A stretch of 64,000 nt of DNA from contig CM028336.1 in assembly GCA_016647705.1 (NCBI GenBank), positions 12,036,880 to 12,100,879 of the forward strand, in the 5' to 3' direction. Shown piece by piece: positions 34,666 through 47,419 of the stretch. Source of the DNA: Eucommia ulmoides (lineage: Eukaryota > Streptophyta > Magnoliopsida > Garryales > Eucommiaceae). The notes under the pieces were generated by a model. That model saw nothing but the letters and a program-made list of their open reading frames with translations. It was not told where the DNA came from and made no database searches. A program made the position numbers and the translations under genes. How positions within the stretch are numbered: the first letter of the stretch is position 1; each line of letters starts with the position of its first letter.

Positions 34666-36822
34666 AGGGTAAAAAAAAAAAAAAAAGATGAAAATATAAT
34701 GGACGGTTGTGGTGGCGGTGGGCAGTTACGGTTGCGGTGGCGGTGGGAGGGTACGGTGGTAGTGGGCAATTGAGGTGGCAGTGGAGGTGGCCATGGGCGG
34801 TGACGATGGGAGGAGGCAGCAGCGGTGGGTGGTGGACGGCGACGGTGGGCGGTAAGAGAGTATGGTAGGGTGGGAGGTAAATATAATTATTTAAAAAGTT
34901 TAAGGGTAAAATTGTAACTTTAAAAATAAGGGGGGTTGATGATTTTTTTTTTAAATTAAAAATATATTTTTTTAAAAATATAGAAGTGCATTTATGTCAT
35001 AAAGGTGGTAATTAGTTGTATTTGTCAAATTATAGGGGTGATTGGTATTTGTCAAATAATGTGGGAGGTTTCTGGTGTAAGGCTTTTTAGGGGAGGTCTT
35101 TTGTATAAACCTTTCTTTATTTTGTTTTTGTTATTTTACACCCGTGCCTTTAGGCACGGGTTATACGCTAGTACATTTCATATTTTCTCACTCTTTTAAT
35201 TCTCTCTCTCTATATGTGTGTGTGTGTGTGAGAGTGCGCGCGCGTACATGAAAAATTATATATGTGGGTTTTTGAATTATAATGGGTTTATGTTTATATA
35301 TAGATATATCTAATTTGTGAAAAATTCAATTTAAAATAAAAAAAATGTGAATTTGATTAAAACAACAAATTTAGTATTTCGTTGACTAATAAATATTATT
35401 AACAATTGGTAAATATTTTTCTGTAGATTAAATTATTATAGATTTTTTTTTTTTTTTTTTTTAATTGTTATATATTTTATACAGTTAATATTGACTTAAG
35501 AAATGAATCATTTAAATTTCGTATAATTAAGAAAATTTGAGAATGAGAAAAACTTCATTTTTAGTGTCATGTGTTTCATGCATTATATTGTATATTAGAG
35601 TTATTTAAATAGATTCTTAGTTTAGACCCTGTCGTTGTTAGGTTCACAGGCGACACCAACTTTGGCAATATTTCGACGATAGCCTATTAGCAGCGTAATT
35701 TTCGAGGTGAGTGTACTTTCTTCTATGTAAATTGTCAAATTATATTTTCGTACTAAATTGTGGAAAAGAAAATGTTTATTAAAATAAATGGTTTTATAAC
35801 GTCACGTGGATTAAGTAAATTTTTAAATGTTCAAAGTGGTTTTTATTATTATACTACTATGCCATAATGTGATTCCAACAGGAGGGCATGTCCTGCAAGA
35901 TGTTGTTGGTCCGAACAAAAGGGCATGTCTTGTAGGACGTTATGTTATGACTTGACATGAGAGTAAGTCCTGTATGTGGTTGTCGTTGTTCTTGTTGATG
36001 ATGATGATTATTATTATTATAATATAGTGGTTTATATTACGTGTTGGCTCCTACTATTGGAGATATTGAATGACTCTAACATTAATAACAACCTTAGATT
36101 GCACAGTAGTACAGGTTATGACACCGTTATAACTCTCGATCGTGAGGTGAAATGATTCTATGGCTAGTAGAGATGTTTCTGGTATTTTATTACATAAAAA
36201 TGATTTGATTTATTGATTTATACTTAGTTGCTATAGCATTGATGATATCTGTGAATTTCATTACTGTTCAATACGGTTATATTCTGTTTTGTAAAATGAA
36301 TTCTAACAAATGTACCGGATCCATAAATTATTTTTATATTATGAAGATAGTACATCGATAAAATATTTTATCTCAAGTACCTTAGTTAGAGATTGGTCCA
36401 CTATGAGCATTAAATACAGTCAAAGGGTGGTGACATTTTTTTAGGCAATTAGGGCATGTGTTGGTATCGATGTGTAATCTCAAAATTTGTAATCTATAAT
36501 ATTAAAATTTCAATCAGTTATGTATGTATTATTCTGGTTGGTTAATATCAAGTCGAGGTTACATCTATTATTATTTTTATCATAGTGGCACATCGAAAGC
36601 ATGGTGGTGGAGTGATTTGTCTATTACTTGTACTTCTATGAAAAAAATAAAAAAAGAGAAATAGAGTGGTGGCCCTGGGAAATTGAGTCGTTACAATAAA
36701 TGTCATGCATTAAATGATGCATCAAATGGGCAATATCTTGGCAAGATTTTTGTGCAAAATCTCATGATGAAACCTAATTACATAGGGTAACTAGTGCCTA
36801 CAAACCTAACTAAACCAGCTCA

Positions 36823-37064
36823 CATCATGACAAAGTATTAAATACCCATTAAATCATGCATACTTATTTTGAAGATATATGATATATGGGGTTTTGGAGT
36901 GTTACTTAATGACATAACATTGGAAAACTAGTCATTATAGCTTCCATCATGACAAAGCATTAAATACCCATTAAATCATGCATACTTATTTTAAAGATCA
37001 ATGATATATGAGATTTTGGAGTGTTATTTAACGACATAACATTGTAAAACTAGCCGTTATAGGT
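36823..37064 (+). repeat. 122-bp tandem duplication in the SIRE-like LTR
   Basis: Two close copies from catcatgacaaag...attaaatacccattaaatcatg to ttatag. A weaker relative lies left of the nested element near 30650. Confidence 0.75.
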
Positions 37065-38334
37065 CTAGTTCTAAGTCTATAAATAGAGACCTGCGGGATT
37101 AAAAAAAAGTAATCAAGATCAAAGAGTTTTAATTAGCCTATAATGTAAAGAGAGTGATTTTTGCTGAGATTTCAATTTTGAAAGAGTTCTTGATCCAAGG
37201 CGCTCAAAGTTCTTGTCACCGATTTGTATTCGCTATTGTGCTATTGTAATCGTTCTCCATGAATTGCGATGAGATTGTTCCAAGCTATTTATTTTGCTTC
37301 TTAGATAATTTTATTAATTGTTTGGATAAGTTATTTTAGGAATCGTTTTCAAATCTAATTTCGCGAATTTTTTTTAAAAATAGTTTTTTTTTTAATAAAT
37401 TTGATTATTTGATATTTGTGGTTTAAATTGTTTAAATCAGATTTGTGCCTCACATTGAATCTATAATGTAGTAATTTCGGGATATTAGTTGAGTATAATT
37501 GTTTTGAAGTGGCAAAAACTCTTTATGGAAAGAAACTGATAAATCTTTTGTATTTACGAGTTTGAGTGGTTAAACATGTTTGGGTCGGTGTCTGATTAGG
37601 GTATCTAGGTTTTAATTTTTAGCTTGAGAAAAAGATTGGGGTTCAATCTTTAGCCTGAAAAAATATTAGAATATGATCTTTAGCCTGGAAAAAGATTAGG
37701 TTTTAAATTCTTCATGTAATAGAATTTGAGTGTTGTATAGGTTTTTCCTAAGCCTACGAAAATGATGAGTATAATAAAGTAAGATAGTGATAAGTTGATT
37801 ATGAGCCTGTGAAAAGAATTAGGTTTGTAAAAGTTGATTCTGTGCCTACGAAAAGAATTAGGATTGTTAGGGTTTGATTCTGAGCCTCAAAAAATAATTA
37901 GGTTAGTCTTCAGTCTATGAAAAAAAATGTAAGAGTTTGGTTCCTGCCTGGGAAAGGAATCAAGGTTTAGTCGATTGCGAATCTTCGTGGAACTCGAAGG
38001 ACTAGACGTAGGTAAGACTAACTTAACAAACCAGGATAAATTCTTGTGTGGTGCATTGCTATTTTTCTATTTGTTTGGGTGTGCATTTAGATAAACATAT
38101 TTTCGTTACGTAACAAGATAATAATCGATTTAGGAAAATTGGTAATTTGTGAAGTTGAATTTACCGCTTAAATTTTTGTAACTATCCAATTCATCCATTT
38201 CTTGGTTAGATATTTGGGCCAACAATATGGATGAAAGTAAAGTGCTGATGCGACTAATCGGGCGTAGAGGGTAAATGGTTTCAAATTAATTGAATGATGA
38301 TATTGAAAGGAATCAGTCAATACATCACGTAAGG

Positions 38335-41300
38335 TGTCACAAGGTTAATTTTTCAACTTTAAAATTATAACCGAGTGATGACCTAGTTGCCACTACAACT
38401 AGTTAGTCACGTGAAATCCTTGCAATGCAATGGAACCACATCGAAATAGTATGTAAAACGCACCCACACATAGACACAACACAGTTACGGGAAATGCCCA
38501 ACCTTGTATTTATAACTCAGGAAACAAGGAACCGACTTTACAATTTCGGTCTGGATTTTCACAGGAATTCATTCACTGTCTTCACACAGACTTACACACA
38601 CAATATTTATAGAGAACAATGGTGGTGGTGATGTGCCCCGTTTTTCCGAAGAGGAAAAGAATAATAAATAATAATTATTTTAGGAGAGAGGGGTTTTTAA
38701 GGCGCCGATTTTCTCAAAAAATATACTTAGGCTGTTTTAAGAATAATGAGTCGCCACCTAACATTGGATTTAAATGGTGTGCTAGGTCACCGAATTTTTA
38801 GAAAACAATTAAAAAGGCCTAAATAAAAAATTGACTAAAAAAAAACATGGTCAAACCAAAGATTCATTTAAAGGCTCAGAGGTCAGTTACGCTCAGGGAT
38901 GGTGTTAGGCACCCCAAGATGCCCGTCCGAAAATAGTACCTTATGTCTAATTAAGTCCAATTAATTTAGTCCGAGTGGTTTATTTTTATTTGGAAATCAT
39001 TTTCTTCTTATAAAATATTTTTGGTATTTTCACAAATAAGATGGGACAAAATTTTTGGACTTTTTTGGAATGTTCCCCCGGTATAACCTCTTATCTAATA
39101 TTAAGGATTCGATAAGGATGGTCCCGGTGGGATTTTATGTATATTTCCGAGAGATTTCTTTAATTTAAATAGGCAAACTAAATAGCTTAATGAGAGTAAA
39201 ATATGAATGCAAAAACTAACATCTATATGAATTTATTTTTTATACAAAAGTGACTAAAAAAATTTAAAGAATTTAATTTAAATGTGTCAATGCGAAACGA
39301 TATGAATAACGAGAATCGAATATGTAAACATTATATGAATTAATGTGATTATATGTGGAAATGATTTAATTATTTAATATAAAAAATAAGTGGTATGCGT
39401 GTCGTGGCTAAAATAAAAAAGTAGCGTGGAAAAAATAAATAATAAAAGTATAAATAGTGAAAGTGTCCTAAATATGCCGTTTAAATGATACAAAAATAAA
39501 TATATTAAACGAATGAAAAATATTTATTTTAAGTTTGTCCGATTAATTTAAAAAAATCCCCATTTGAAATTTTCTCAAATTCTATGGATATGAGAATTGA
39601 GGGAAGATTTGCAGAACTAATTTTGTTAAAATTAATATTTTTGAAACTTAAACGAAATCCTACGAAAAATTTGCTGAGAGAAGTGATTTTCTAAAACCAT
39701 TCGTTTCTGAATTCCACTTGAGTCGGGAAATGGAAACGAGGTCAAGGAAAACTCTCCCACGATTTATCAAATCGTCGGGTTCATCTTAAGGTTCGTAAGG
39801 GTTAATTCCTACAAATAAAAGATTTTATTTATTTTTTTGGATTTTTTAATTTTTTTTGAGTTTTGATAAGAAGAATAAATCAAATCAAATCAAATAAATA
39901 CAGAAAAATAAATGATGAAAACTTCATTCATCTAACAATCGGGGGTTAAGTTTAAGCACGAGAAACCCACCCCGACGTTTTCATTGGATCATCGAACGAC
40001 TTTATGTTTTTTAGTTTTTCTTTATGAATTTGTAAACAAAATAAATAAAATAAAATAAAAAAGTAGAAAGTAAAAAAAATACAGTGATATGGTGTCCTCG
40101 TCTAATCACTCAAAGGTTCATATTGAGAATGGGGAACCTCATCCCGGCGTTTTTCATCGAGTCATCAGACGATAATAAATAAATAAATAAAGCTTATGGA
40201 AATTTAAATTGCGAAGAGAATAAAATAAACTAAAAGAAGAATTAAAAATTAGAAAACATACATGTTCTAGGCCAATAATCTCGATACTCATGTTTTTTTC
40301 TCTCTTGCAAACGGCTTCCCGAAAGGGTTTTGAGAATCACTCTTCTAAAGGGGGTGACTCATCTCAATTTTTGAATCAATAAAGTGGGTAGAAGAGGGTC
40401 CTATTTATAGGAAAAGATAAGACATGAAAAAACATGTGGTAAACCCTAAAAATTAGGTCTGGCTGCCAAAGCCCAGTCCAAGTTGGACTAGGAAAGGGTA
40501 AAATTGGAAAACAAAGGCAAAAAAAATGCTTCTAGGGTTGTGGGCACGTGAGGAACACGCGCCCACAGCCGCTCAGCCGCAACTGCAACATGGCAACAGG
40601 CGATTGGGCCCTCTCATCCTTTCAATTTCTCACGCGCACACACACATGCAGCAAGAGCCCTATCTCTTTTTTCCTTTTCTCTTCCTTTTCTTTCTTTTGT
40701 TTCCTTGTGGCTGTCATGACAAAAAAAATGGGGCCCACATTACAATTTCTCTCTCTCTCTCTTTCTCCCTCACGATCTCTCTCTCTCTCTCTCTCTCCCT
40801 TACGGTTTTTCTCTTTCTCTCTCTTTCCCTCACGGTTTTTTTTTTCTCTCTCTCTACAATTTTTTACCAAAAACAAAGGGGCCCACTTCTTTCCCTTTAT
40901 TCCAATTTACTCCCTCTTTCCTTACTTCTTTCAATTTCTCCCCTATTTCTTTATTTTAATTTCTTTCTTTTTCTCTTCTTTTTTCTTTATCAATTATTTT
41001 TGTATTTTTTTGGAAAAAGAATAAAATAAAGCAAAATTAAATAAAACAAAGTTAATTATAAAATAAAGTAAAAAATTTTGCGAGGCGGTCAAAATGTCGT
41101 GTCTACAGGTGGACAACCCCGACTGCATAGGCAGACACTTGATACCTATCCAACACATGTTCAGCCCACAGCCTGTCAGTTTTCAAGCCTAAACTGTCTA
41201 GAACTGCCCACAACTGCTTACCACATGACTTGCACATGCCTTGTAACTTCTATATACCTCAATCCACCATGAGCTAGACTTTCTCCCAATGTCTTTGTTT

Positions 41301-42132
41301 ATTCAATGTCATGCCAACACGTTGTCCAGTTGCTAACTTATTCCGTTGGTCATTCTGATGTTCGTTGATGCCTCGCCATGCCGCCTCATAACTAGAACAT
41401 GTTTTGTGCCCACGTTCTGTCTCATTAGCTTGGCCTTGTGCTCAAGTCTGTCTTCACATTTTCTGCATGATTGTCGATCCTAGCATTGCACCTATGATCC
41501 TTGCATCTTGTTTTAATGATGCCTGATGTCCATTCACATCGTCCAGCGACGTCCTTGCGTACCCACACATTCCACCGCGTTCCGTTTTCACCTGTGTTGA
41601 GAATCTTGGGTACACCTTACCCACATTTTTCTATCAAACCTACGTCTTATGATACACCTTCTTTTGTCATGCCAATACCCCTCGACGCATATAGGGTCCA
41701 ACCTTACCTTGGGTCTTGAGGGAGGGACATCCCCCTTATAATACTTTAAGTAAAATAAGTGGATTGACAACAATAGATATGAAAATGTCCAATGAGGCAT
41801 AATGAGTTAACAATGAGCCCCTGCCCACGGTTGACTTCTTGGTTTAGCCGTGGGCCCATATTTTGCGCTGCCATACCCCAACTTGACACCACTGTGCCAA
41901 CACTATGCCAACCCTCTGCCCAACATTGCTCTACTCTTGAACTTGGGCCAACCTTTGTGTATAATCCATGCCAACCCTCTGTTTGGCGCTGCGTGCGCCA
42001 CTTTTGTTTAGCGATATGCACCAAGTTAGTGCCTTCATTGCCAATGTCTTTGTTTGTGCTGCATACATCACGTCTGATAGTGAAATGTACTAAGTCCGTA
42101 CTAATTAGTACTTCAACTTTGTTAGGCTAACA
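38335..42132 (+). mobile_element. Solo LTR (about 1.3 kb) holding another solo LTR
   Basis: Starts TGTCACAAGG, ends AGGCTAACA. Copy A (about 24195-24215) shows the empty site, gtaaggggatatgaatggg. The target duplication is taagg on the left and slightly changed (tagg) on the right. Without the nested LTR at 38632-41107 it is about 1.3 kb, with no coding content. Superfamily unknown. Confidence 0.65.
38632..41107 (+). mobile_element. Nested solo LTR, 2.5 kb, probably Ty3/gypsy
   Basis: Starts TGTGCCCCGTTTTTCC, ends GTCGTGTCTACA; flanks ggtga and ggtgg form a near-perfect 5-bp duplication. Words such as gagtcgccaccta and ggtgttaggcaccccaagat are familiar from long plant gypsy (Tat/Ogre-like) LTRs; that lineage is inference. 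A CT-rich stretch at 40640-40990 makes long Ser/Leu/Phe frames that are not genes. Confidence 0.6.
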
Positions 42133-42415
42133 TAGGGGATGTAAATGGGTTTCAACACAATTAATAGCGTAAGGTGGGTTTCAGCATTTAAAAATCACCT
42201 ATACATCAAATGGTAAGTCATTTAACCGAACATATAATGACTTAGAAAGAGGCATTATCAGCAGGAGTAAGAGATGAGGCGTAGGTCAGATCTTGCTATT
42301 AGATTAGATTTTAAATTTTCAATACCATACCGTCAAACATACGTAATTTAATATGCAAATTTTTCGGAGTGTCATGATCGACAAGAACCTTCTTGGCCCA
42401 ATGGTGTTGAGTTTA

Positions 42416-44484
42416 CTCACAATAAAATTCACTTTTTAAGAGCATTAAATATGTTCTAACATATTCAAAATTTTGAGATACATTAAACATTGAAATAATT
42501 AAAAGGTATCTCATAAAAAATTATCTCAATAACTTATAAAGACAATTATTTTGTTACATTAGTTTATATTTAGTAGGATACTTTTTTATTCTTTATTATA
42601 TATATTTTTAAAAGTGTCTTATTAAATAAGTATTATAAAAAGATTATGATTGAGTGTTTCAAAAAGAATTTAAAAGAATATTATTTATAAATCTATATAA
42701 AAAATAAAAAATAAAAAAAATTGAAAGACTATACTTGAGAATGAATGAGAGCTCACAAAATCTTTTTTCTTAATTTTTCTTAATTTCTCATTGTTTTAAT
42801 ATTTTATTTTTTTCAATAATTTTTAAATATTATTTATCATTAATATAATCATTTTAGTAAATTTTATTTTGACTATTATAATTTAATGGGTTTGGCATGA
42901 GTTACACAATAATGAGTGCGTTAATAACTCTATAGTGGTTAGGAATTATTTTAATGTCTATAATGAGTTTGGCACGAGGGACACAAAACTGAGCGTCATT
43001 CACCCAATATAAAAATCCACTGTGAACCTAACCAAACAAAATATTTCTGCCACTCCATGCCAAAACCAATGCTCCCTCATCTCTCATCCTCATCTCTTCA
43101 ATTGTCGCCCACCATCAACTGCAATGTGCAACCAATCTTCCCTCAAACATCGACCTGAAAGTCATACTCCCCATTCATGACGACGTTGGCATTGTTTCCT
43201 ACTCGCACTGGTGCCCGTTTACTCTTCTTTACCACCGTCACCAACGCAATCGCCGCCTCATCACCGTTAACCACCGTAATCGTCATAGGTACATTGCTCT
43301 CTCTCTCTCTCCCCCCTACGATTGTCTTCATAAAAACACAAAGTGGATCTTAATTACATCTTATTTATTTAGATTGCATTTTCAATTGTATAGATCTTAT
43401 CCTATTTTGTTTAAATTTGATTTCCCATGTTATAGATTTGGCCCTATTTTGAAGATCTTCCACTATTGTTCGTCACCCTCTCTCCAAGTTCGATGTACTT
43501 TCTCATAGAAAGGAGCAGATAGATGCTACCCGAGAAACCAACAAGCTGCGACGACGATGGGATCGAATCCTAGCTGCGACGACGATGAAGGTCTTTCCGT
43601 TCAACCATATTCAATGTTGTAGTTGTCGATTCATCAAGGTCCATCACCATAAAAAATAACTTTTCCTATTTTTTTTCTTTTTTTTTCTTCCCTTATATTT
43701 TGGTGGGTGTTGTTAGTGTGCAAAATCGCACTAATCCAATCATTCAATAAATATGAATGATATTTTTTTTTTTTGTATAAAATCATAAAATAATAACATT
43801 TTGAGAGATGTCTTAGATTATGGTGGTCAATGACGGACACCGAAATATGAATTTAGTTTTTTTATTTTGTGTTATTTTTCATATTTAATTTATATCTTTT
43901 AAGAGAAAATGAAATTAAGTAAACTAAATGATTATATTCTTAAAATAACTCTTATTAGTTACAGTATAAATATTGAGAACTTGAGAAGCGGGTATATGAA
44001 TTAGGGGGCACTTGGATGTGAAAATTTGGGGTATATGTGTTTTTATTCCCTTTACTAATTCTCTTTAGTAATTTTTATTTTTATTTTTTATTTTTTTATA
44101 AAATTACATTTTTTTTTTGGTTTTTGTATAATGTCTAAAATAATTATATTTTTTATTTGTGGACGTATAAAAGCGTACACTTAACTCCTTTTTATTTATT
44201 TATTTATTTATGTTTGTGGATATATAAAAATTTATATAATTACATTTTTTATAGGAGATGTGTAAATTTGTATATCGTAATATTTTAGATTGGTTATTCT
44301 GAGAGATTGTGGAAAATAGAAAAAAGGAAAAATAATAAAAAATAAAAATAACACCTACCTAATCAAAAATTATTTAAAAATAGTAAAATGTATTTTTACT
44401 TCTAAACCCGTGCTTGGCGCGGGCTAAAACTAGTCATCTCTAAAAATGTTGTCCTAATATATAATTTTTGTTGTACTGGTTTTA
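42416..44484. mobile_element. Insertion in copy B: short element split by a Helitron
   Basis: Copy A is continuous here (gttgagtttttcaattttta). The outer parts (42416-42691 and 44434-44484, about 325 bp together) are AT-rich and may be a MITE, but no inverted repeats were confirmed. The inner part is the Helitron at 42692-44433. Confidence 0.45.
42692..44433 (+). mobile_element. Non-autonomous Helitron, about 1.7 kb
   Basis: The 3' end is clear: stem CCCGTGC (44407-44413) with GCGCGGG (44417-44423, one G-T pair), short spacer, CTAG (44430-44433), then T. The likely 5' end is TCTATATAAAAAAT at 42692 after an A. No Rep/helicase. The middle (43040-43320, 43440-43640) is GC-richer and gene-like, with CT tracts, probably captured sequence of unknown origin. 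Confidence 0.6.
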
Positions 44485-44665
44485 CAATTTTTAGATTACT
44501 CACATCATTGCTCCTTAAGTTTGAGTTAGTGTAAATTTAATACATTATTTTAATATTTTTAATTAAACTTTGAAAGTTTTAAATTTATCGATTTAGTGCT
44601 AATTTCTATTAATTTTATAGCATAAAGTTATCGGTTTAATATTGAGTGTTTCTATTAATCTTATT

Positions 44666-46909
44666 TGAAGGTCTAAGAATTACCCAAGAGGGGGGTGAAT
44701 TGGGTTTTGGCAAATAATTCGTTATTTAAAAACTACTCAATATAAACTAAGTGTTAATGTGATTAAGTGCAAAACGGATATTCAAACAAGAGTAATAATC
44801 ACAAACACAAATATATGCAAAAATGTAAAGAGTAGAGTTAAAGAGATTGACACCGGTATTTTATAGAGATTCGGAAAATACCCTTTGCCTAGTCCACTCC
44901 CCTGAGTTCCTTCGAGGATTTCACTATCTTTGATCTTCTTACAGGTGAAGAACAAACCGTTTAAGTCGCCGCTTGAGAAGTACGTATCTCAAGTCTTTAC
45001 AATATAGAGTGAATATGTTCCACTCACAAATTTCTCTTCTTGAGTAAAACCCTTACTCAAGATTTACAATGAAAATCTCACAATCTCACAAAATGAAGTT
45101 TCAACACTCACAAGATATAGAACTTAAGAATCTATGTGTGTGAAGCAAATACAACAAACACTCAAGAAATATGAATCAAGAAGAGTATAAGTGTTGTTAG
45201 ACAAATTTTAATTTGGAAGTCTTTGGTAGTATCACTTTGATCTTTGAGGTTCACTTGATTGATACTTTGGTGAGTTTTTGTTCTCCAGCAATCTTCTCTC
45301 ATTTTATAGATGAAGAGAATATAGGAGGATATCTCATTTGAAGAACTTGAGAGCTAATGACCGTTTGAAAATCTTCTTCAAACTTCAACATTCAAATTGA
45401 ATAGGCTCCTCTTCTATCATTTCTGTAGATTTGTCAAGAATCTTTTCCTCTTTTTCAAACCTCAATTAATGCAAGATAGTATAATTAAAAGCATAGAACC
45501 CATAGTCTATTCATGTTGTTGAGTTAGTGGAAAAATACATCTATTATCTCTTACATACAATGTATATAATAGAGTGTAAGAGATCATGATATTTGTAGAC
45601 AAAGCATGATGGAGTTTATGCAAAGATGGTATTAAATCATTTAATGTTAGACTCCTTTCATTAAAGAATACAGCTAGTATAGTCAAGATAGGATATTTTT
45701 CAAACTAGTGGAAGACAAGGTATGGGTTAGCATTTATTGAGCTACCCTACCATAAATTCAAAATGATATCTTTATATTCCCACTTGATTTCAACACAATA
45801 TACTTGTATTTTTATAGGATAATGAATATGATCATTCATATAAGTAGTGTATAATGTATATCATACAATTATACAAACCAATTAAGTACATACAAGTATT
45901 TAGGGCATTTGAATACTTAGAATCATTTATCATGATGAAAATAAAATTTTCATACCTTATGAATCAATTTGTCAATTAATCATAAATGAATTGATGAACA
46001 TATCAATTGAGCATAAATATATCATATAGACATGTTAAACTAACATCCCATAATATGATTTGAACATTCCAAACAAAATTTGATATGCAAATCCAAATTT
46101 GAGTTCATGATAAAATTCTGTATTTTAAGTTCTAAAATGTTTCAAAATGTTTTGATCAATTTCTTTTTCATTCAATATTGTATTGATCAAATTGAATGAT
46201 GAAAACATGTTATGTAATTATTATAAGGCATATGAATCATCATACATTAATTAGAACAAGCATACGACGCCAAAACGTGAAGCTGAAAACAGAGCAAGAG
46301 AGAGAAAGCATACTGCTTGAAAGTAGTCGACTACTTTCAGCATAAGTAGTCGACTACTTATGCTGCAGCTCCTGCGGCATGACGTTTTCGTCCGTTTTGA
46401 ATTTTTAGTCTTAGTTTTTTATTGTTTATCATTATAAACACTTTATAAAGCATGTAACAATTATTATCAAGATGTTTATATGATTTAAAAACTCAATGAT
46501 CATATTAAGTACATAAAATACCAATTTCACATAATTATGATCAATAGGTGTTTTTGTTTTCGATATAGCATGTAATGATCAAACGTATACTTCACATTGT
46601 GATATATAAGTATATTGGATATGATAAGATCAATATATCACAATTAAGAACTCATACGGTGTGTGTGTGTCCTATAGAGTTCCGAGTTCAATATCCCGCG
46701 AGTATTGTCGAAATAAAAAATTGCTTTAATGTAAATCATACATTTTCATACCTTTTCGACTTGATTTCGCTTTCATGATTTGTTTTGATGGTATTTGGAT
46801 ATTCTATATTCAAAATCATCGTTAGTATATTTAAAACGTGAAATGTGTGTGTTTTCGTCAAAATCACTTTAATCCGGGAATTCTATTATTGAAACCGCTT
46901 AGGCTAACA
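44666..46909 (-). mobile_element. SIRE-like Copia solo LTR, 2.24 kb
   Basis: On + it starts TGAAGGTCTAAGAATTACCC and ends CGCTTAGGCTAACA, with the duplication ttatt at 44661-44665 and 46910-46914. Read on -, its end has caattcacccccctcttggg, the familiar end of SIRE/Maximus LTRs. No internal region, hence solo. It sits 7 bp inside a Helitron 5' end. It contains two long palindromes at 46318-46364. Confidence 0.75.
46318..46364. repeat. Two adjacent perfect palindromes with the core AGTAGTCGACTACT
   Basis: 46318-46339 is a perfect 22-bp palindrome and 46339-46364 a perfect 26-bp palindrome, sharing the central 14 bp and one flanking base. They lie inside the SIRE-like LTR. Confidence 0.9.
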
Positions 46910-46914
46910 TTATT

Positions 46915-47419
46915 GTCTTATTAAAAGTGGAAGATAAAACCTTCCACTCAACCACAATTGAGAATTGTCTTATTAAAATTTGTTTACAATGAAAGATTAC
47001 TGAAACACGTCACCACCACCTCCGCCAAATCAAATTTAATGAAGAATAATTTATGTACGCAACCCAAAACCTTACCTCACTACTCTATTACTCTTAGCAC
47101 TATTCATATTTTTTCAAATAACAAAATATTCATGTATCAATTTTGTAAAAAAAAAATTAATTATTCAATGGACTTAGATTATAGTATAAATAAAAACAAT
47201 TAAAAATGGAGTTATGATGAAGAAAATCAATTTCATCATTTTCTCTCTCATGTACTACTTTTTTTTTTCTTTTTATATTTAAAAATAACTATTCATTTTC
47301 TTAAGAAATTCAAATTATCATATTTTTAAAACTAACCTAAAAATCACAAAGTTTTGCGAAAAAATAGAAAATAAATTGAACAACACAATTTTTTTTACAC
47401 CCGTGTAAGAATATACAAA
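46915..47419. other. Helitron body, AT-rich
   Basis: Non-coding continuation of the Helitron, ending near a half hairpin (acacccgtgtaag, about 47397) that may be the remains of another 3' end. Confidence 0.4.

Larger units (their letters stand above)
31153..35171 (+). mobile_element. Non-autonomous Helitron, 4.0 kb
   Basis: 5' end TCTATATAATAAATTAGG directly after an A (31152). 3' end with a 9-bp stem (ACCCGTGCC at 35140-35148, GGCACGGGT at 35153-35161), a 6-nt spacer and CTAG (35168-35171) before T, so insertion was between A and T without duplication. No Rep/helicase coding. It carries GC-richer, gene-like pieces (31770-32050, 32153-32370), a GGTGGC-rich tract (34695-34870) and a T run of about 33 at 34627. 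A 5'-terminal tandem duplication lies at 31172-31525. Gene capture is a known Helitron habit; the source gene is not recognised. Confidence 0.75.
30771..36695 (+). mobile_element. TGTAATACC-family LTR element, copy 2 (rearranged)
   Basis: Starts TGTAATACTTTAAAATTTAC like the family 5' LTR and ends ATTGAGTCGTTACA like its 3' LTR. The interior has one block with the family's gagggcatgtcctgcaag repeats and ggctcctactattggagat (35720-36400). The 3' LTR is mostly missing and no target duplication is seen (tctag against ataaa), so parts have been lost. It is inserted in the SIRE-like LTR and carries the Helitron at 31153-35171 in its 5' LTR. Confidence 0.65.
30278..38224 (+). mobile_element. SIRE-like Copia LTR interrupted by nested elements
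   Basis: The left edge (TATTAGGCCAAAATA) and right edge (ATTTGGGCCAACA) are imperfect inverted repeats of the kind found at SIRE/Maximus LTRs. Removing the nested element at 30771-36695 leaves about 2.0 kb, close to the solo LTRs at 44666 (2.24 kb) and 54865 (2.17 kb). The right part shares the series of gcctgngaaaagaattagg repeats and aaccaggataaattcttg with the 54865 copy. No clear target duplication. Probably a solo LTR; old. Confidence 0.6.

Noticed and set aside
30771-36695. A target duplication for TGTAATACC copy 2
   Set aside because: Flanks are tctag and ataaa, which do not match; the element has probably lost sequence at an end.
40526-41029. 158-167 codon Ser/Leu/Phe-rich frames
   Set aside because: Low-complexity CT tract inside a solo LTR; frames are open in more than one phase because of composition.
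41501-42130. Frames of 70-112 codons near the right end of the 38335 solo LTR
   Set aside because: No conserved domain, overlapping on both strands, inside LTR sequence.
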